Origin: Lycorma delicatula
Lineage: Eukaryota > Arthropoda > Insecta > Hemiptera > Fulgoridae
DNA length: 64,000 bases
Direction of reading: 5' to 3'
Assembly (NCBI RefSeq): GCF_047948215.1
Contig: NC_134455.1
Location: forward strand, 224,234,526 to 224,298,525
Of the stretch, positions 1 to 11,679 are shown in pieces. How positions within the stretch are numbered: the stretch's first letter is position 1; every line of letters starts with the position of its first letter. The notes under the pieces are model-generated. The model saw only the letters and a program-made list of their open reading frames with translations. It was not told the DNA's origin and searched no databases. The position numbers were made by a program, and so were the translations under genes.

Positions 1-1626
1 CGAAAGATAAAGTCGATAGGTGGGTGGAATATGTTGAAGAGTTATACGGAGGAAATTAATTATAAAATGGTGTTATAGAGGAAGAAGAGGAAATCAATGA
101 GGATGAAAAAGGAGAAACAATACTGATCTGAATTTAAGAGAACATTAAAAGATTTGAATGGCAGAAAGACTCCTGGAATAGATGGAATACCTGTAGAATT
201 ACTGTGCAGTCCAGGTGAGGAAGCGATTGATAGATTATACAAACTGGTGTGTAATATTTATGAAAAAGGGGAAGTTCCGTCAGACTTCAAAAGAGTGTTA
301 TAGTCATGATACCAAAAAAAGCAGGAGCAGATAAATGTGAAGAATACAGAACAATTAGCGTAACTAGCCAGGCATAAAAAATCTTAACAAGAATTCTGTA
401 CAGAAGAATTGAAAGAATCGTGGAAGAAGTGTTAAGAGAAGACCAATTTAGTTTCAGGAAAAGTATATGGACAAGAGAAGCAATTTTAGGCTTCATATTA
501 GTAGTAGAAGGAAGATTAAAGAAAAGCAAACCAGCATACTTGCCATTTATAGACCTAGAAAAGGCATTCGATAACATAGATTGGAATAAAATGTTCAGCA
601 CTTTAAAAAAACTAGGGTTCAAATACAGAGATTGGAGAACAATTGGTAACATTTACAGGAACCAAACAGCAACAGTATTAATTGAAGAACATAAGAAAGA
701 AGCCGTAATAAGAAAGGGAGTCTGACAACGATGTTCCCCATCCCCGTCATTTTTTTATCTTTACATGGAACTAGCTGTTAATGATGTTAAAAAACAATTT
801 AGATTCGAAGTAACAGTACAAGGTGAAAAGATAAAGCTGCTATGATTTGCTGATGATATAGTAATTCTAGCCGAGAGTAAAAAGGAATTAGAAGAAACAA
901 TGAATGGCATGGATGAAGTCCTACGCAAGAACTACCACATGAAAATAAACAAGAACAAAACAAGAAAGTAATGAAATGTAGTAGAAATAATAAAGATAGA
1001 CCACTGAATGTGAAAATAGGAGGAGAAAAGATTATGGAGGTAGAACAATCTTGTTATTTGGGAAGTAGAATTACTGAAGATGGACGAAGCAGGAGTGATA
1101 TAAAATGCTGAATAGCACAGGCGAAACGAACCTTGAGTCAGAAATATAATTTGTTTATATCAAAAATTAATTTAAATCTCAGGAAAATATTTTTTAAAGT
1201 ATATGTTTGGAGTGTCACTTTATATGGAAGTGAAACTTGGACGATCAGAGTATCTGAGAAGAAAAAATTAGAAGCTTTTGAAATGTGGTGCTACAGGAGA
1301 ATGTTAAAAATCATATGGGTGGATAAAGTGACAAATGAAGAGGTGTTGCAGCAAATAGATGAAGAAAGAAGCATTTGGAAAAATATAGCTAAAAGAAGAG
1401 ACACGACTTATAGGCCACATATTAAGGCATCCTGGAATAGTCGCTTTAATATTGGAGGGACAGGTAGAAGGAAAAAATTGTGTAGGCAGGCAATTTTTGT
1501 AATATGCAAAACAAATTGTTAGGGATGTAGGATGTAGGGGTATACCGAAATGAAACGACTAGCACTAGGTAGGGAATCTTGGAGAGCTGCATCAAACCAG
1601 TCAAATGACTGAAGACAAAAAAAAAA
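1..1626 (+). mobile_element. Non-LTR retrotransposon (LINE), 3' part, decayed
   Basis: This is a reverse transcriptase relic read in several frames. It begins with RWVEYVEELYGG (about 20-55), then SDFKRVL and the KKAGADKCEEYRTISV block (about 280-360), DQFSFRKS (about 440), the domain-4 motif FIDLEKAFDNIDW (about 545-595), SPSFFYLYMELAVNDV (about 740-790) and the polymerase box FADDI at 845-859, preceded directly by a stop. The C-terminal region LYGSETWTI...EMWCYRRMLKI (about 1220-1315) is typical of insect endonuclease-reverse transcriptase LINEs. The element ends in a short hairpin and a poly-A tail at 1617-1626. The endonuclease end lies outside the window. Frameshifts and stops make it non-functional. 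It could be an RTE-like clade, but I cannot place the clade from sequence alone. Confidence 0.9.
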
Positions 1627-1824
1627 TTGTAAATCCTCTACAACAAGATCAGACTTGTCTCCCAGACACACTCAATTCTAATACAGTGAATTCAGGAAGT
1701 TGTTGTGCACTGGAAGTAGGGAAGTGTAAAAACGAAACTTTATCAATTATTACTTTATATTTTAACTTCATTATTTTATAGAAACAGATATTACAATAAC
1801 TGTAATAATTACAAAAGGTATTAA

Positions 1825-2770
1825 AAATGACCTCCTCCAACATAAGTACAACACTGCAAACGTTTCAATTTTTTTCAAACATTTTTTATCCATCTAATTT
1901 ATGGGAATGTCATGTTCGTATGCTGTTATTGCGGTTTTTAGTTCGTCAATCGTGTATGGTCTGTTGCGATACATTGCTTGTTTAGCTGCACCCCATAGAA
2001 AATAATCTGGGAGAATCAGATCAAGCAATCGTGCAGGCCACAAATCTCGCTGAATGATTCATTCATCAGATATTTTATAAAAATGTTATTGAACTGTTGT
2101 TAGCTGTGTGTGCTGTGGCACCATCTTGTGTGAACCAACCCCATGGTTGATTTCCACTTCTTTTAACCAACTAATGAAGTTTGTTAAAACAACACAATAA
2201 CGATCACTACTAACTGTATTTTAAAAAGATTGGACCCACAATGCATGTTCTACTCACATCGACCCAGACTCCAATTTTCATTTCGTGTAAAGATTGTTTG
2301 TATTATTCATGGGGTTAGTTGTCAACCACATCATGTATTTTGTGAATTAATATGCCCTCCCACAAGAAACCATGCTTCTTCTGCAAAAGAAAATGTAATG
2401 TCGAAGATATTTACAAAATTTTGGTCAATAAAACGTTTAAACCATTAACAATAATTTCTTGGCGTGATGTGTAGGTTTCAGTTATTGAACCCACAATACT
2501 TTGTAAAAGAAAAGTTTCAGTTCTTTTCTTACAGCTTTATGCGCGACAGGTAGTCTGATATCTTGCTGGTGTGATACCTTACACATTTGACTATGATAGA
2601 CTTTTGCCCATATCATCCAAAATATCAAGCAGCATCTGTTCCATTTAGTTCAGATGGTCTTCCATTTCGATCAGCGTCTTCAATAGAGCCTGTTGCCCAA
2701 AACCTTTTGATAGAGTTTAAACTGCATTGCAGTAATGAGGAACAGGGGTACTTGGAAACTTTTCAGAAAA
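1825..2770 (-). mobile_element. Mariner/IS630-type transposase relic (QDGATAHTA group)
   Basis: Read on the minus strand, this is a decayed transposase. The N-terminal helix-turn-helix part is near 2600-2760 (RFWATGSIEDADRNGRPS), followed by KLFFYKVL and THHAKK (about 2460-2530). The catalytic core runs from a KHGFLWEGILI stretch (about 2350-2385, equivalent to DEAWFHL in intact relatives, with the acidic residue damaged) through MKIGVWVDVSRTCIVGPIF (about 2230-2285) and WFTQDGATAHTA (about 2103-2140) to DLWPARLLDLILPDYFLWG (about 1995-2050). It ends with YRNRPYTIDELKTAI (about 1930-1975). Several stops and at least two frameshifts are present. The same family occurs at 22022-23286. I could not define its terminal repeats. 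Confidence 0.8.
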
Positions 2771-2987
2771 CTTAAGCTTCACTAAATCCACAAGACATGT
2801 TCAACAAGAAAACTGCATTCCCCTACTGAACAAAAGAACCATTATATTTCTTGCAACTATTGATTCTGATAAACTAAACAAAATGAAGCACACTCAATCA
2901 CAACTCAGCAACTGATGTCTTGGTTAATTACTGAGCAATGCCCAACAAACCCACAGGGCAACCAACCTAACACCAAAATAACAGAAT

Positions 2988-3014
2988 GCACTATGTAATT
3001 CTAGAGCATAGTGC
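2988..3014. repeat. 8-bp perfect inverted repeat
   Basis: GCACTATG at 2988-2995 pairs with CATAGTGC at 3007-3014 across an 11-base spacer. It lies just outside the 5' side of the minus-strand transposase relic and may belong to an element end; no matching copy was found on the other side. Confidence 0.4.
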
Positions 3015-4039
3015 ACAGTAACTTTTCAAATGCATTGTATAAAATCCCTAAATGCACAAAAAATTTGTTATTTAGTTGTTATTTAGATAATAAATTCATA
3101 CTAATACATAAAAGAACAATTCATATAAAAGCATAATGATTATCCTAAAATTAACCAGTTCATCAATTCATAATACTGCAACAAAAATGTTTTTATACCC
3201 ATTTTCCTGGTCACAAAAAGATCATCTGTTAAGCAATACACTAACACCAACTAAGACCACAATTAATATGCATACTGTTATATCAAATATCCCTGCCAAT
3301 GACTAATTACTGTTAAGTAATAGTATATACCTTGTTAATAGTATATACCCAAGTTTAGTATATACCTTGCTGAGCCATGTCTTATGCAACAAGCAATCTG
3401 ATTGTTAATTATAATAATTTCATATATAACTGATATGAAACGGATATGAAACTGGAATTTTTTATAGCACCCATTCAGTTCTCACTTTTCTTTCCAGTCT
3501 CATTTTTTTATCGTAGTTTTAAAAATTATGTAATACGCTAGAAACAATAATACAACTACAAGAATGAAATTTTAACATTGTTCTTGTGAGCTATGGTGAA
3601 GTTTTTATTCTTGGAGACAGGTAAAAATGTTGTTACAAAAGGAAAATCTTTAACTGGCAATACTAAAAACAAGTTTTATGCACATATGATTAAAACAAAT
3701 GCTGCGTTTGTGTGAGTGAGTTCATCATGGTTCTGCTTAATCATGTTCCATGTATAGTGCAAATTCACAACACAACCATATATACATCAGTCACTATATA
3801 ATTAGTTACATAATAGTCATTTTAATCAAACGTTTATATAAGGTTATATCTTCTCAGTTCTATTAAAACCCTTATCTTTTCATATGATCATTCTTTCGTT
3901 CTCATGTTCAGTTATGTTTCTTTATTTATTCTAATGTTATTTAAAATTAATATAATGCAATTTTTTAAGTTCACTGGCACGTGAGTGCAGTGTATTCCCA
4001 TATCTGTCTGTATAACTTGAATTATATCATTTTAACACA

Positions 4040-5400
4040 ATGTCTGTTAATAATAGTGCAAGATTATTGACATCCTCTATCAAGAAAAGGCCATGAAAAA
4101 AGCCATTTTGAATAATTAAAAAAGTGGATTACAAAGTAATCCAATGGCATTGATTTCAGATGTTATTAATAAAATTGTTAACATAAGTGGAAGATGTGCT
4201 GCTTCAATGTACAAAGTGATTCGCGCGAGTATTAATCTACTAATGAATTACGATCTTCTAAGGAAACAATACCCAGCAGGTCAATTAAAGAAAAAGTTGA
4301 TGGTTTTGATAAAAACACGATTGATAAAAAGGTACACAATTTTATTTTCGAAATGAACTGCCTACAATAGACAAAAGTGTTACACGTTGTAAACAACAAT
4401 GATGACCTACCAGATTTTTTGAAGAACTTTTCATAAATCTTTAAAAAGTATAAATTTTAATAAGAAAAACAAGGGTGGGAAAGTGCTTTAATTGACAGGG
4501 ATGATGTCATTATATGGGGAAGACACTACCTCAGTGAAATAAAGAAAATGAGGCAAGGAAGCCGTAGAAATTATTATATGGATGAAACTTGGGTCAACAA
4601 AGACCACAAAAAAAGTTCCATTTGGAAAGATAAAGTTGTGAATTCATCAAAGAAGCCTTTCTGTGTGGCTTATCAACCTGTATAAGACTCCGTCTCATAG
4701 TTATGCATATCAGCAGTGATAACATGTTTGTCGATGGTGGTATCTGTATTTTTTAATCTAAATCTACAGGAGACTATCAAACGAGATGAACATGACAGTC
4801 TTTTGAGAAATGGTTTATCGATGTGTTACCTCTTCTAGAAGAAAATTTAGCTATTATCTTAGACAACGCCCCTTTCATCATTCATGTAAAAAGGAAAAAA
4901 CTGCAGCAATGTCTTGAAAAAATAATGATATCAAAATAAGGCTTAGTTCAAAAGGAGTGATTTTTGAAAAGGATGAATTTAAGGTTGACTTTCCAATCAT
5001 CTCAAAGAGTTTCACGCGTTAAAAGTAATTTTAATCTGCATAAAATTGATAAGTTAACAAGATCCAATGCTTCGATTATCTCCTTATCATTGTGAACTCA
5101 ATCAAATATGTTAATTTGGGGGCAAATCAAAAGTTACATAGCATCAGAAAATATTACTTACAATCTGATGATAAGAATTTATGCTTCAAAACCATCGATA
5201 AAAAGAGCCAGCAGCGATGGAAAAACTGTATAAAAGATGTAACAGATACTGCTGAACCATATTATTGGGAATTGGATAATAAAACAGAAAACAATATTCA
5301 CCCTTTCATTGAATCTCTTAATACTGCAGCACTACTGATTTCTCATAATCAGATGACTGAATTGAATATATTATTTATTATCACAGAAATATTATAAAAA
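4040..5400 (+). mobile_element. Tc1/IS630-type DDE transposase relic (YMDETWVN group)
   Basis: This is a broken DDE transposase. The N-terminal DNA-binding part covers about 4144-4350, followed by NELPTIDKSVTRC (about 4353-4392). The catalytic core starts with RQGSRRNYYMDETWVN (about 4555-4600), where the Asp of MDETW is the first catalytic residue, followed by SIWKDKVVNSS. The second acidic block is ILDNAPF at about 4855-4880. LRLSPYHCELN (about 5065-5103) precedes the third catalytic site, where a frameshift switches to LIWGQIKSYIASENITYN (about 5112-5165). WKNCIKDVTDTAEPYYWELD (about 5218-5277) is the usual C-terminal block of this family. The order of motifs matches full-length relatives, but multiple frameshifts and stops rule out activity. 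Terminal repeats were not found. Confidence 0.8.
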
Positions 5401-6094
5401 ATATTAGTGAACTTCTACTTTTAGTGGACAATTTCATAACTCTTAAAAAACTCGAGGAAACTATGTAACAAAAAACAATTTTAATGAATAAAATACTCAT
5501 GGATTATATGAGATGTGCCGAACAAGGTAAGAAATATTTATTGATCATTTAACATGACTCAATTTATTTAAATCTAAAATATATGTATAATTTTTGTAAA
5601 ATATAATATTCGTTGTGTATTTTCCTTCACATGAATTTACAGGAGATGCTTGTGAATTGGCCACCTGAACACTCCTACGCGCAGTTTGTTTACTTCAACT
5701 CTATAAACTAACTAAATTTAGTATAAAAATAAATTAAAATCAGTACAAAATATTTTCAAAAATTAAACCACAAATACAATAAGGTGTCAATATGTGTTTT
5801 GTTGGCAATATTGAAATGAAACTCTTGCTTCAGCTTTCAAACTAGGACAACAATGATAATTCAAATAGATAAAAATTTGAAAACTTTAGCAGATATCGAA
5901 CTGCAGTATAATAATGATACTATGGTATTGGCTGCAACATAGCATTCAAAATATGCATGAGTAAGTCAAAAAGTAAAATGAGATTTAAAAAATCATTATT
6001 TTTATTTGCACTTATATAATAAATCAATTATGCTTATTTTTCTATATACATCACCTTATATTACTATGCACTTAGTTTATCTTTTAACAACAAG
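5401..6094. other. A+T-rich spacer, no gene seen
   Basis: No coding segment is supported here. A short phrase, GTTGGCAATATTGA (about 5800), recurs near 6318 on the other side of the next mariner remnant, so it may mark a small duplication. Confidence 0.4.
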
Positions 6095-6275
6095 CTTTTG
6101 AATTGCTTCTTGGAAAAAAAATTTTCTGCCTGGTGTTTAGCAAACATTATACACCATTTAGATGATGTCTTCACCAAAACAAAAATAATTCACACTTGCA
6201 GCTATTTTTTCAATGGACCCCAAAGAAGAAAATCACTTTTAGCCAGGCCAGGACTATACAGTGGTGGTCCAGCAG
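6095..6275 (-). mobile_element. Mariner transposase C-terminal remnant
   Basis: The minus strand reads PPLYSPGLAKSDFLLWGPLK near 6205-6265, close to the mariner consensus block PPYSPDLAPSDFxLFGPLK that carries the third catalytic Asp. It continues with KHQAENFFSKKQFKSLLLK (about 6090-6145), resembling the mariner C-terminus. Two stops interrupt it. The upstream catalytic part could not be recognised with certainty in 6280-6480. It is a small, old fragment. Confidence 0.55.
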
Positions 6276-6279
6276 ATTA

Positions 6280-7244
6280 AAACCAGATATTGAAGACAAA
6301 ATACAAAGTATTGATTAGTTGGCAATATTGAGACTGAAAATTATCCAGAATAATAAGTGTGAGAAGCAAAATCACACTTTTTAAGAAAGTTTACCACACC
6401 TTTTGGACTTGATTCTTGTCTTCAATGACCACAGCAGCTCACAGAAATGTTCATTGTTTCACCTTTTGGTGTAAAGAGAATACAAACTGCCAGAACCTAA
6501 GAATAACATCATTATCAACTTTTCTACATATGTGTGAATTTTGAATCTTTTCCCTGTTGGAGATAAAGGATGTTTCCAGACTAAACTTTGAAGCTCATTT
6601 ACAATTTCAAATTATGTAAACCCAGATATTATTTGCTTAAGAAATGACTCTCTTCTTCATCTTCATAATGTTTTAAAAACATCTGAGAAATTTTCAAAAA
6701 ATTCTATTTGTGGATTCCTGTTAAGTTGATATGAAATACAGGAAACATAACCATGAATGATTGAAAATTCTGAGCCACGGAGTATATTTAACTTATTTAC
6801 AACTTCATCAACTTTAATCCGATGATTATTGTGAATCATTATTTAATCGCTTCAATAATGTCATTACACTTTGATGTGGAAGGTCCCAGTTGTCCATTAT
6901 TACTGATAGAATTTCTATCTTTTTTAAAGCAATCAATAGATTTTATAAATCTTGTTTCCAATTAAATAACCATTTCTGTACACCTCTGCACTCTATGAAT
7001 AACCTCTTCTAGTTTCTCCCTTTTAGAATTGAGAAAACACATCACACTACTATTTCTTCCTTGGTGCGAAACAAGTGCCCTCATTTTAAAACACAACCAT
7101 AAACAGCCAATAATGAGATAATACTTCCAATAAACAAATGATATGAGATTCTGATCTATAGCACAACAGTCAGTGTGACATGAGACACATGTGATTGAAG
7201 GGAAAGAGAAATCTCCTTTTACTTTTTGACTTTACCTCATTTTA
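6280..7244. other. A+T-rich spacer, no gene seen
   Basis: Part of 6280-6480 may belong to the decayed mariner on the minus strand, but no motif was convincing. The remainder has no open segment with coding character. Confidence 0.35.
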
Positions 7245-8320
7245 TGGAGTGCCTCCTAAATTAAAAGAATTTCAGCACATGTTCTAAAATTGAAAATAAA
7301 GAAAAAATTATACAAATTTCCCCTGATTTCTGTGCTCCAAGATTACATGAAACCATACTAAACATTTTGTAACTTAAGTAAAGTTATAAATTTGATGGTT
7401 TTTGACCTGAGAAATTGAATAAAACTGTATCTGTTGAAACTGAACAATATCTCTAGTAATTTTTTTATAAAATAACTATAAAATGCAAAAATCGGTGTCA
7501 GAAAATATATTTTTGTTAGGTTTGATATACAATAACTTCATAAAATTGCCAGTACATATAAAATTTTAAAACAAGACTTTTAGAGAATTTAATTCCAAGA
7601 AAATTTATGTAACATTAACTGAACACAAAGAGTTTAAGAAATTAAAAACTTTGATTTTTGTTTTAGAAGTTAAAAACAAAGCAGACCAACGTGGCAGAAA
7701 AATACTGTACTATAATTTCAAAATAAAACAATCATTTTAATAGTGAAAATATTCAGAAACAAAATAAACTATTAAAAATAAATAAAAAGGAAAATTGAAT
7801 CGGTCAACAGTTTAATAGCATTATTTAAATTTATTGTGTTTTGTTAAAAATATTAAAAATAAAAGTTCATTATTTAGAAACTTTTTAAAAAATTGAATTT
7901 ATATTTTTTTTATATTGTAAGTAGGCAATATAACTAACAAAATATAAATTCACAGAATTATATTCTCTACAAATTTTTCTACGAAATTTCAACAGTTTAC
8001 AAAGATAAGAAACTGTGTTTTGGGGCACTGATTTTTTTTTACATTTTATAATAATTTCCTCAAAAATTACAACGGACATGTTCTTCAATTATTCAGGTCA
8101 AAAACCAACAAAATCTATCTCTTGATTTAAATTCCAAATACCTTCGTATGTATCTTTGAATTTATATCAGAGTGAAATTTTTCAGAACCTATAAATAAAC
8201 TATAAACAAATCATTTTCTAGATGCTCATAATTATATATGTATTATGCCCATAATTATATATGAACCTTTTCCTTTATTTTCATTTCCAAACATTTTCAG
8301 TTTCTTCGCGAGACAGCCTG
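7245..8320. mobile_element. Non-autonomous element with long terminal inverted repeats
   Basis: The two halves are diverged inverted copies. The left arm contains TGGTTTTTGACCTGA (about 7397-7411) and the right arm its complement TCAGGTCAAAAACCA (about 8095-8109). The similarity continues outward to a shared TGAAAATAAAG block (left about 7288-7298; right complement about 8271-8281) and inward through TATAAAATG and a diverged CGGTGTCAGAAAA/CAGTGCCCCAAAA pair. The outer ends, TGGAGTGCCTCC on the left and the complement CAGGCTGTCTCG on the right, are each bordered by TA (7243-7244 and 8321-8322), consistent with a mariner-type TA target duplication. No transposase motif is present inside. The boundary call rests on imperfect terminal similarity. 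Confidence 0.65.
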
Positions 8321-8322
8321 TA

Positions 8323-10656
8323 TAAAAATATACATAGAATTTAGTTTTTAATATATCAGTTCTAGGTAGTTTATTTAATAATACTGCACAGCATACTAAC
8401 TATAAATACTACAAAAGAAATAAAAATGTTAAAAAATTCAATTAATAAAACAAGATGTTTTTAAAAAGTATCTATACACAAACATACATTAACTTTTTTC
8501 ACTATGTAACTTAAAATATGATAAAATAAAGTAGTTTAGTTAAGTAGTTTTATTTAAGCAATTTTCAAAACATTTTGTCAACTGCTAGATCATTTTTCTT
8601 TTTAACAATAGGTTTAATGTATATGTGACCTATTTCAAACTATAACATTAAGATTTCCATGGCAGGAAATAACTTGGTAAGTATAACCCTAGTGCTAAGG
8701 TCACATATTATGTAGTAGTCATAGTCAATATCATAAAAACCACCCTATACTAAACAGCTCCAGCATTTTTTATGATATTCCACCAACATTTAATTTTATA
8801 GTATCTTTCTCAATTTTTAGAAAGTCATGGATGTTCCCTGTTCATTAAGAAACTTTTATAGGAAATACAGTATCGCAAACTCGGAGCCTACTGTATTCTA
8901 TCATTTCAGATTCATATTAATCTTTTACTTACTTTTTTGTCTACTCAACCCAATGATAACTACTACAATGAATATTTACTGAGAAAACAGTTCAATGAGA
9001 ATTACTTCAATTTGTTTAATTTTATTCTTTACAGAGTTTAAATATCTGATGGTTCACATTTTACATTTACATATTTATTATTCTAGATTCTATCACCTTT
9101 TAAAATTAAAAAGCTTAAAACACCTCTTTAAAAACTAATGATTTGGACCAGATATTACGTATTTCTTAAAAATTAGAATTTCCTTTTTAATGCAACTTAA
9201 AACATGTGATGTAAACTGCTGTAGGTCATGCGTGACTACTGTCTCCACAAGCTGTCTTGAAAAAGTTAAACTGTATCTAATTTAAAATCCACTGTAAACA
9301 TTATCTCAGAACAATCTCTATCAAAATTTCAAACTTAAAAATTGCTCAAAACTATTTATAATCCTACCTTGAATAACTAATACACACACCTTAACTGAAA
9401 TTTTCCAGCTTGGATAAAACATAAACTACTAGAGGTCACTTTTAAAAAGGTCTAAACAAACATATTTTTTTAATAAACCAGTTTAATTATCTATCTTCCT
9501 TTTATGACAGCACCAGAATATCTTCTGTTTAAATCTATCACTATCTATAAAACAACAATGCAAAAATTGAGATTTCTTCCTTAATTGTTGTTTGCCATCG
9601 TGTCTCAGACAATAGATCTAATGATAATGAATTAAAGATGCTTAAAAATGATGAGTGACAACCCTCATAAACCTCTGTGAAAATCAAGAACATCACTAAG
9701 ACAATGATCAACCATCCCATTTAACATCATTGACATTCAATAGTGTCAAAACATAAGAATCACAATCTCGCTTTAGAGGCCAGTAAATTTCAGTAGCACT
9801 ATTCATATTAAGAAAGCATTTGATAAACCAAATTATCATATTAAGAAGAGTAGGAAAGCAGCTTTCCACAAAAGCTGTCTCAAGTCATTATCTGGGACTT
9901 CTCAAAGCTGTGTTTTATGCAAAACTTGAATAAGAAATGGGAATCCCCAGCAGCCCAAATGTAGAATAACTAATCTACCAAGCGCCAATAAGGATGCTAA
10001 TGCACTAATAGGAATCACATTATACTAGCTAGTATGATAGAGATGAAACAAGTGAGGTAGTAGCTGAATTTACAAGGTAACTACTATGAGAAGGGATAAA
10101 ATAATACACCTTTACCCTAATCAGAAGTAATTCACACCAGAATCAGATCTAAATCTTACCAGACAAAAAAAAAATCTTTAAAAACCTTTTAAAGAATAAT
10201 TCTTAGCATATCAGATCTCACTGAATTGTATGATAACTGATCAGCATACACTTTTTTTCCAAAACTCCTTTACAACCTCATTCAAGCATGTAACCAACTA
10301 GATTTAAATTGCTTTAGTTTATAAAATCAATATAATTATATTAAAAAACTTTTATTTTAATATGAATGTATGTACTAACTGAAATAATCACAATCAGCTG
10401 AAATCTAAAGACACTCTATATTTTAAATTCAAACAGAAAGCATATTAATAAAAATTTTTTAAATAATACATTAAAATTAACCATATAGCTTATGCTTCAG
10501 GAACTGATTATCCATGCATACACTTAGTTTTAATCAATAATTTCAGTTTCTGTTTAAAAACTGAAAACATATGAAATCTCAAGCTGTCATTTCAAGCAGT
10601 CATTTGAACAATTTATAATTAATTTACATGCTAAACATCAGGCAAATGAAACTAAC
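8323..10656. other. A+T-rich stretch, no gene recognised
   Basis: No transposase, RNA gene or convincing exon was seen. It lies downstream, on the minus strand, of the candidate host exon ending at 10657, so it may be intron; any following exon should begin with two bases of a split codon. Confidence 0.4.
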
Positions 10657-10992
10657 CATCAACAGCAGGCGATACAACAGGTAAAACGTTTGATGTACTA
10701 GTGATAGTAATGCCACTGGTAGTTGTAGCAGGCTGTGATACAATAGTAGTGGTAGGAGGAGCAACAGATGCTGCCACATCTGTAGCACTTGTAGTAACTG
10801 GAGTCGCAGCTGCCAAAGCAGAAGCAGTGGAATTAATAGCAGTAGTTGAACCTGGTGGATAAAAACCCTCCACTGTGAGGTTGATATGAGGATTATCATC
10901 ATCTCCAGCACCTTCATTTGATTCAGCAATGCCATCATTTTGTCGATCTCCACCAACCCGAACAACACTCACACCAGTAGTATGCTGATTTG
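10657..10992 (-). CDS. Candidate internal exon, Ser/Thr/Ala/Val-rich protein
   Basis: This is a 336-base open segment on the minus strand bounded by a good acceptor (GGTGTTTTTCAG before CAAATCAG) and a good donor (GATG followed by GTTAGT). It starts with the last two bases of a split codon and ends with one base of the next (phase 1 at both junctions). The peptide begins NQHTTGVSVVRVGGDRQND, has an acidic patch (EGAGDDDNPHINLTVEG), then a long low-complexity run of Thr, Ser, Ala, Val and Pro (ASALAAATPVTTSATDVA, then PPTTTIVSQPATTTSGITI). Such composition is common in nuclear regulatory proteins, but no domain was recognised. Its entry phase fits the exit phase of the exon at 15134-15267, so both probably belong to one gene. 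Base composition is clearly less A+T-rich than the surroundings. Confidence 0.6.
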
Positions 10993-11439
10993 CTGAAAAA
11001 CACCCCATAAAAAAATTACTAAAGTTTATTACAGAAATTTAAAAAAATCATTTTAGTCAATATCAATTTCAAATACTGAAAGACTAAATTTTGTTTGAAA
11101 TAAATATTTGAAAATTAAAAAATGCTTCTAAAGTCTTGATCACTATTAGTCTGGACCAAATGTAAACATAGTAAACATTGAAGGGGCATGTACCCTTACA
11201 ATTAAAATTGTTTACTTTATGTTCTCCTTTCATAGGTATACCTTGTTTTCCTCTCTTATGTACTGGTACAATAGTGTAAGAAAATATCTGTTTTATTTAT
11301 TTTAATTACGAAACACAGAACATAATATTATTATTAAAAACATGATAAATATGAATGTTTCTTTAAAATATGAAAAAATTAAAAATTCAATTATAATGCA
11401 TTATTACATAAGCAAATTAAATTTGATAAAAAAACCAGT

Positions 11440-11632
11440 TTAATTGCAACACAAATGAAACAAACAACAAATAAGTATCACCTACACATTTATAAACATT
11501 TTCAATAACGATCTCATCATCTGTTAAAGGAATAACTTCTTCCATACTACCTTCCAACTCTAACTCAATAGATCCGTTATCATTCAAGTTAATAATTAAT
11601 TTTACAACAATATCAAAATTTGAAGTTGCCAT
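11440..11632 (-). CDS. Possible exon or alternative first exon
   Basis: The minus strand is open from an ATG at 11632: MATSNFDIVVKL, then NLNDNGSIELELEGSMEEV and PLTDDEIVIENVYKC. The hydrophobic strand followed by N-D-G resembles the peptide of the exon at 15134-15267 (IIIVNADGTLSVD). A weak donor (TGT|GTAGGT) occurs near 11484, and the frame runs on past it. No acceptor AG lies just upstream; instead there is a (TG)n tract, so if real it may be a first exon. A chance open frame is an equally good explanation. Confidence 0.3.
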
Positions 11633-11653
11633 TTTATTTTTATTTTTCATACG

Positions 11654-11678
11654 ACACACACACACACACACACACACA
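11654..11678. repeat. (AC)n microsatellite
   Basis: About 12 uninterrupted AC units. On the minus strand it is a TG tract directly upstream of the possible exon at 11440-11632. Confidence 0.95.
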
Positions 11679-11679
11679 A

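Noticed and set aside
10624..10968. Leucine-rich open frame on the minus strand overlapping the candidate exon
   Set aside because: It is the shifted frame of the Ser/Thr/Ala/Val-rich exon; the other frame has matching splice sites and normal composition.
11417..11677. Protein starting MCVCVCVC
   Set aside because: The start is the (TG)n microsatellite read as codons; only the part from the ATG at 11632 is considered.
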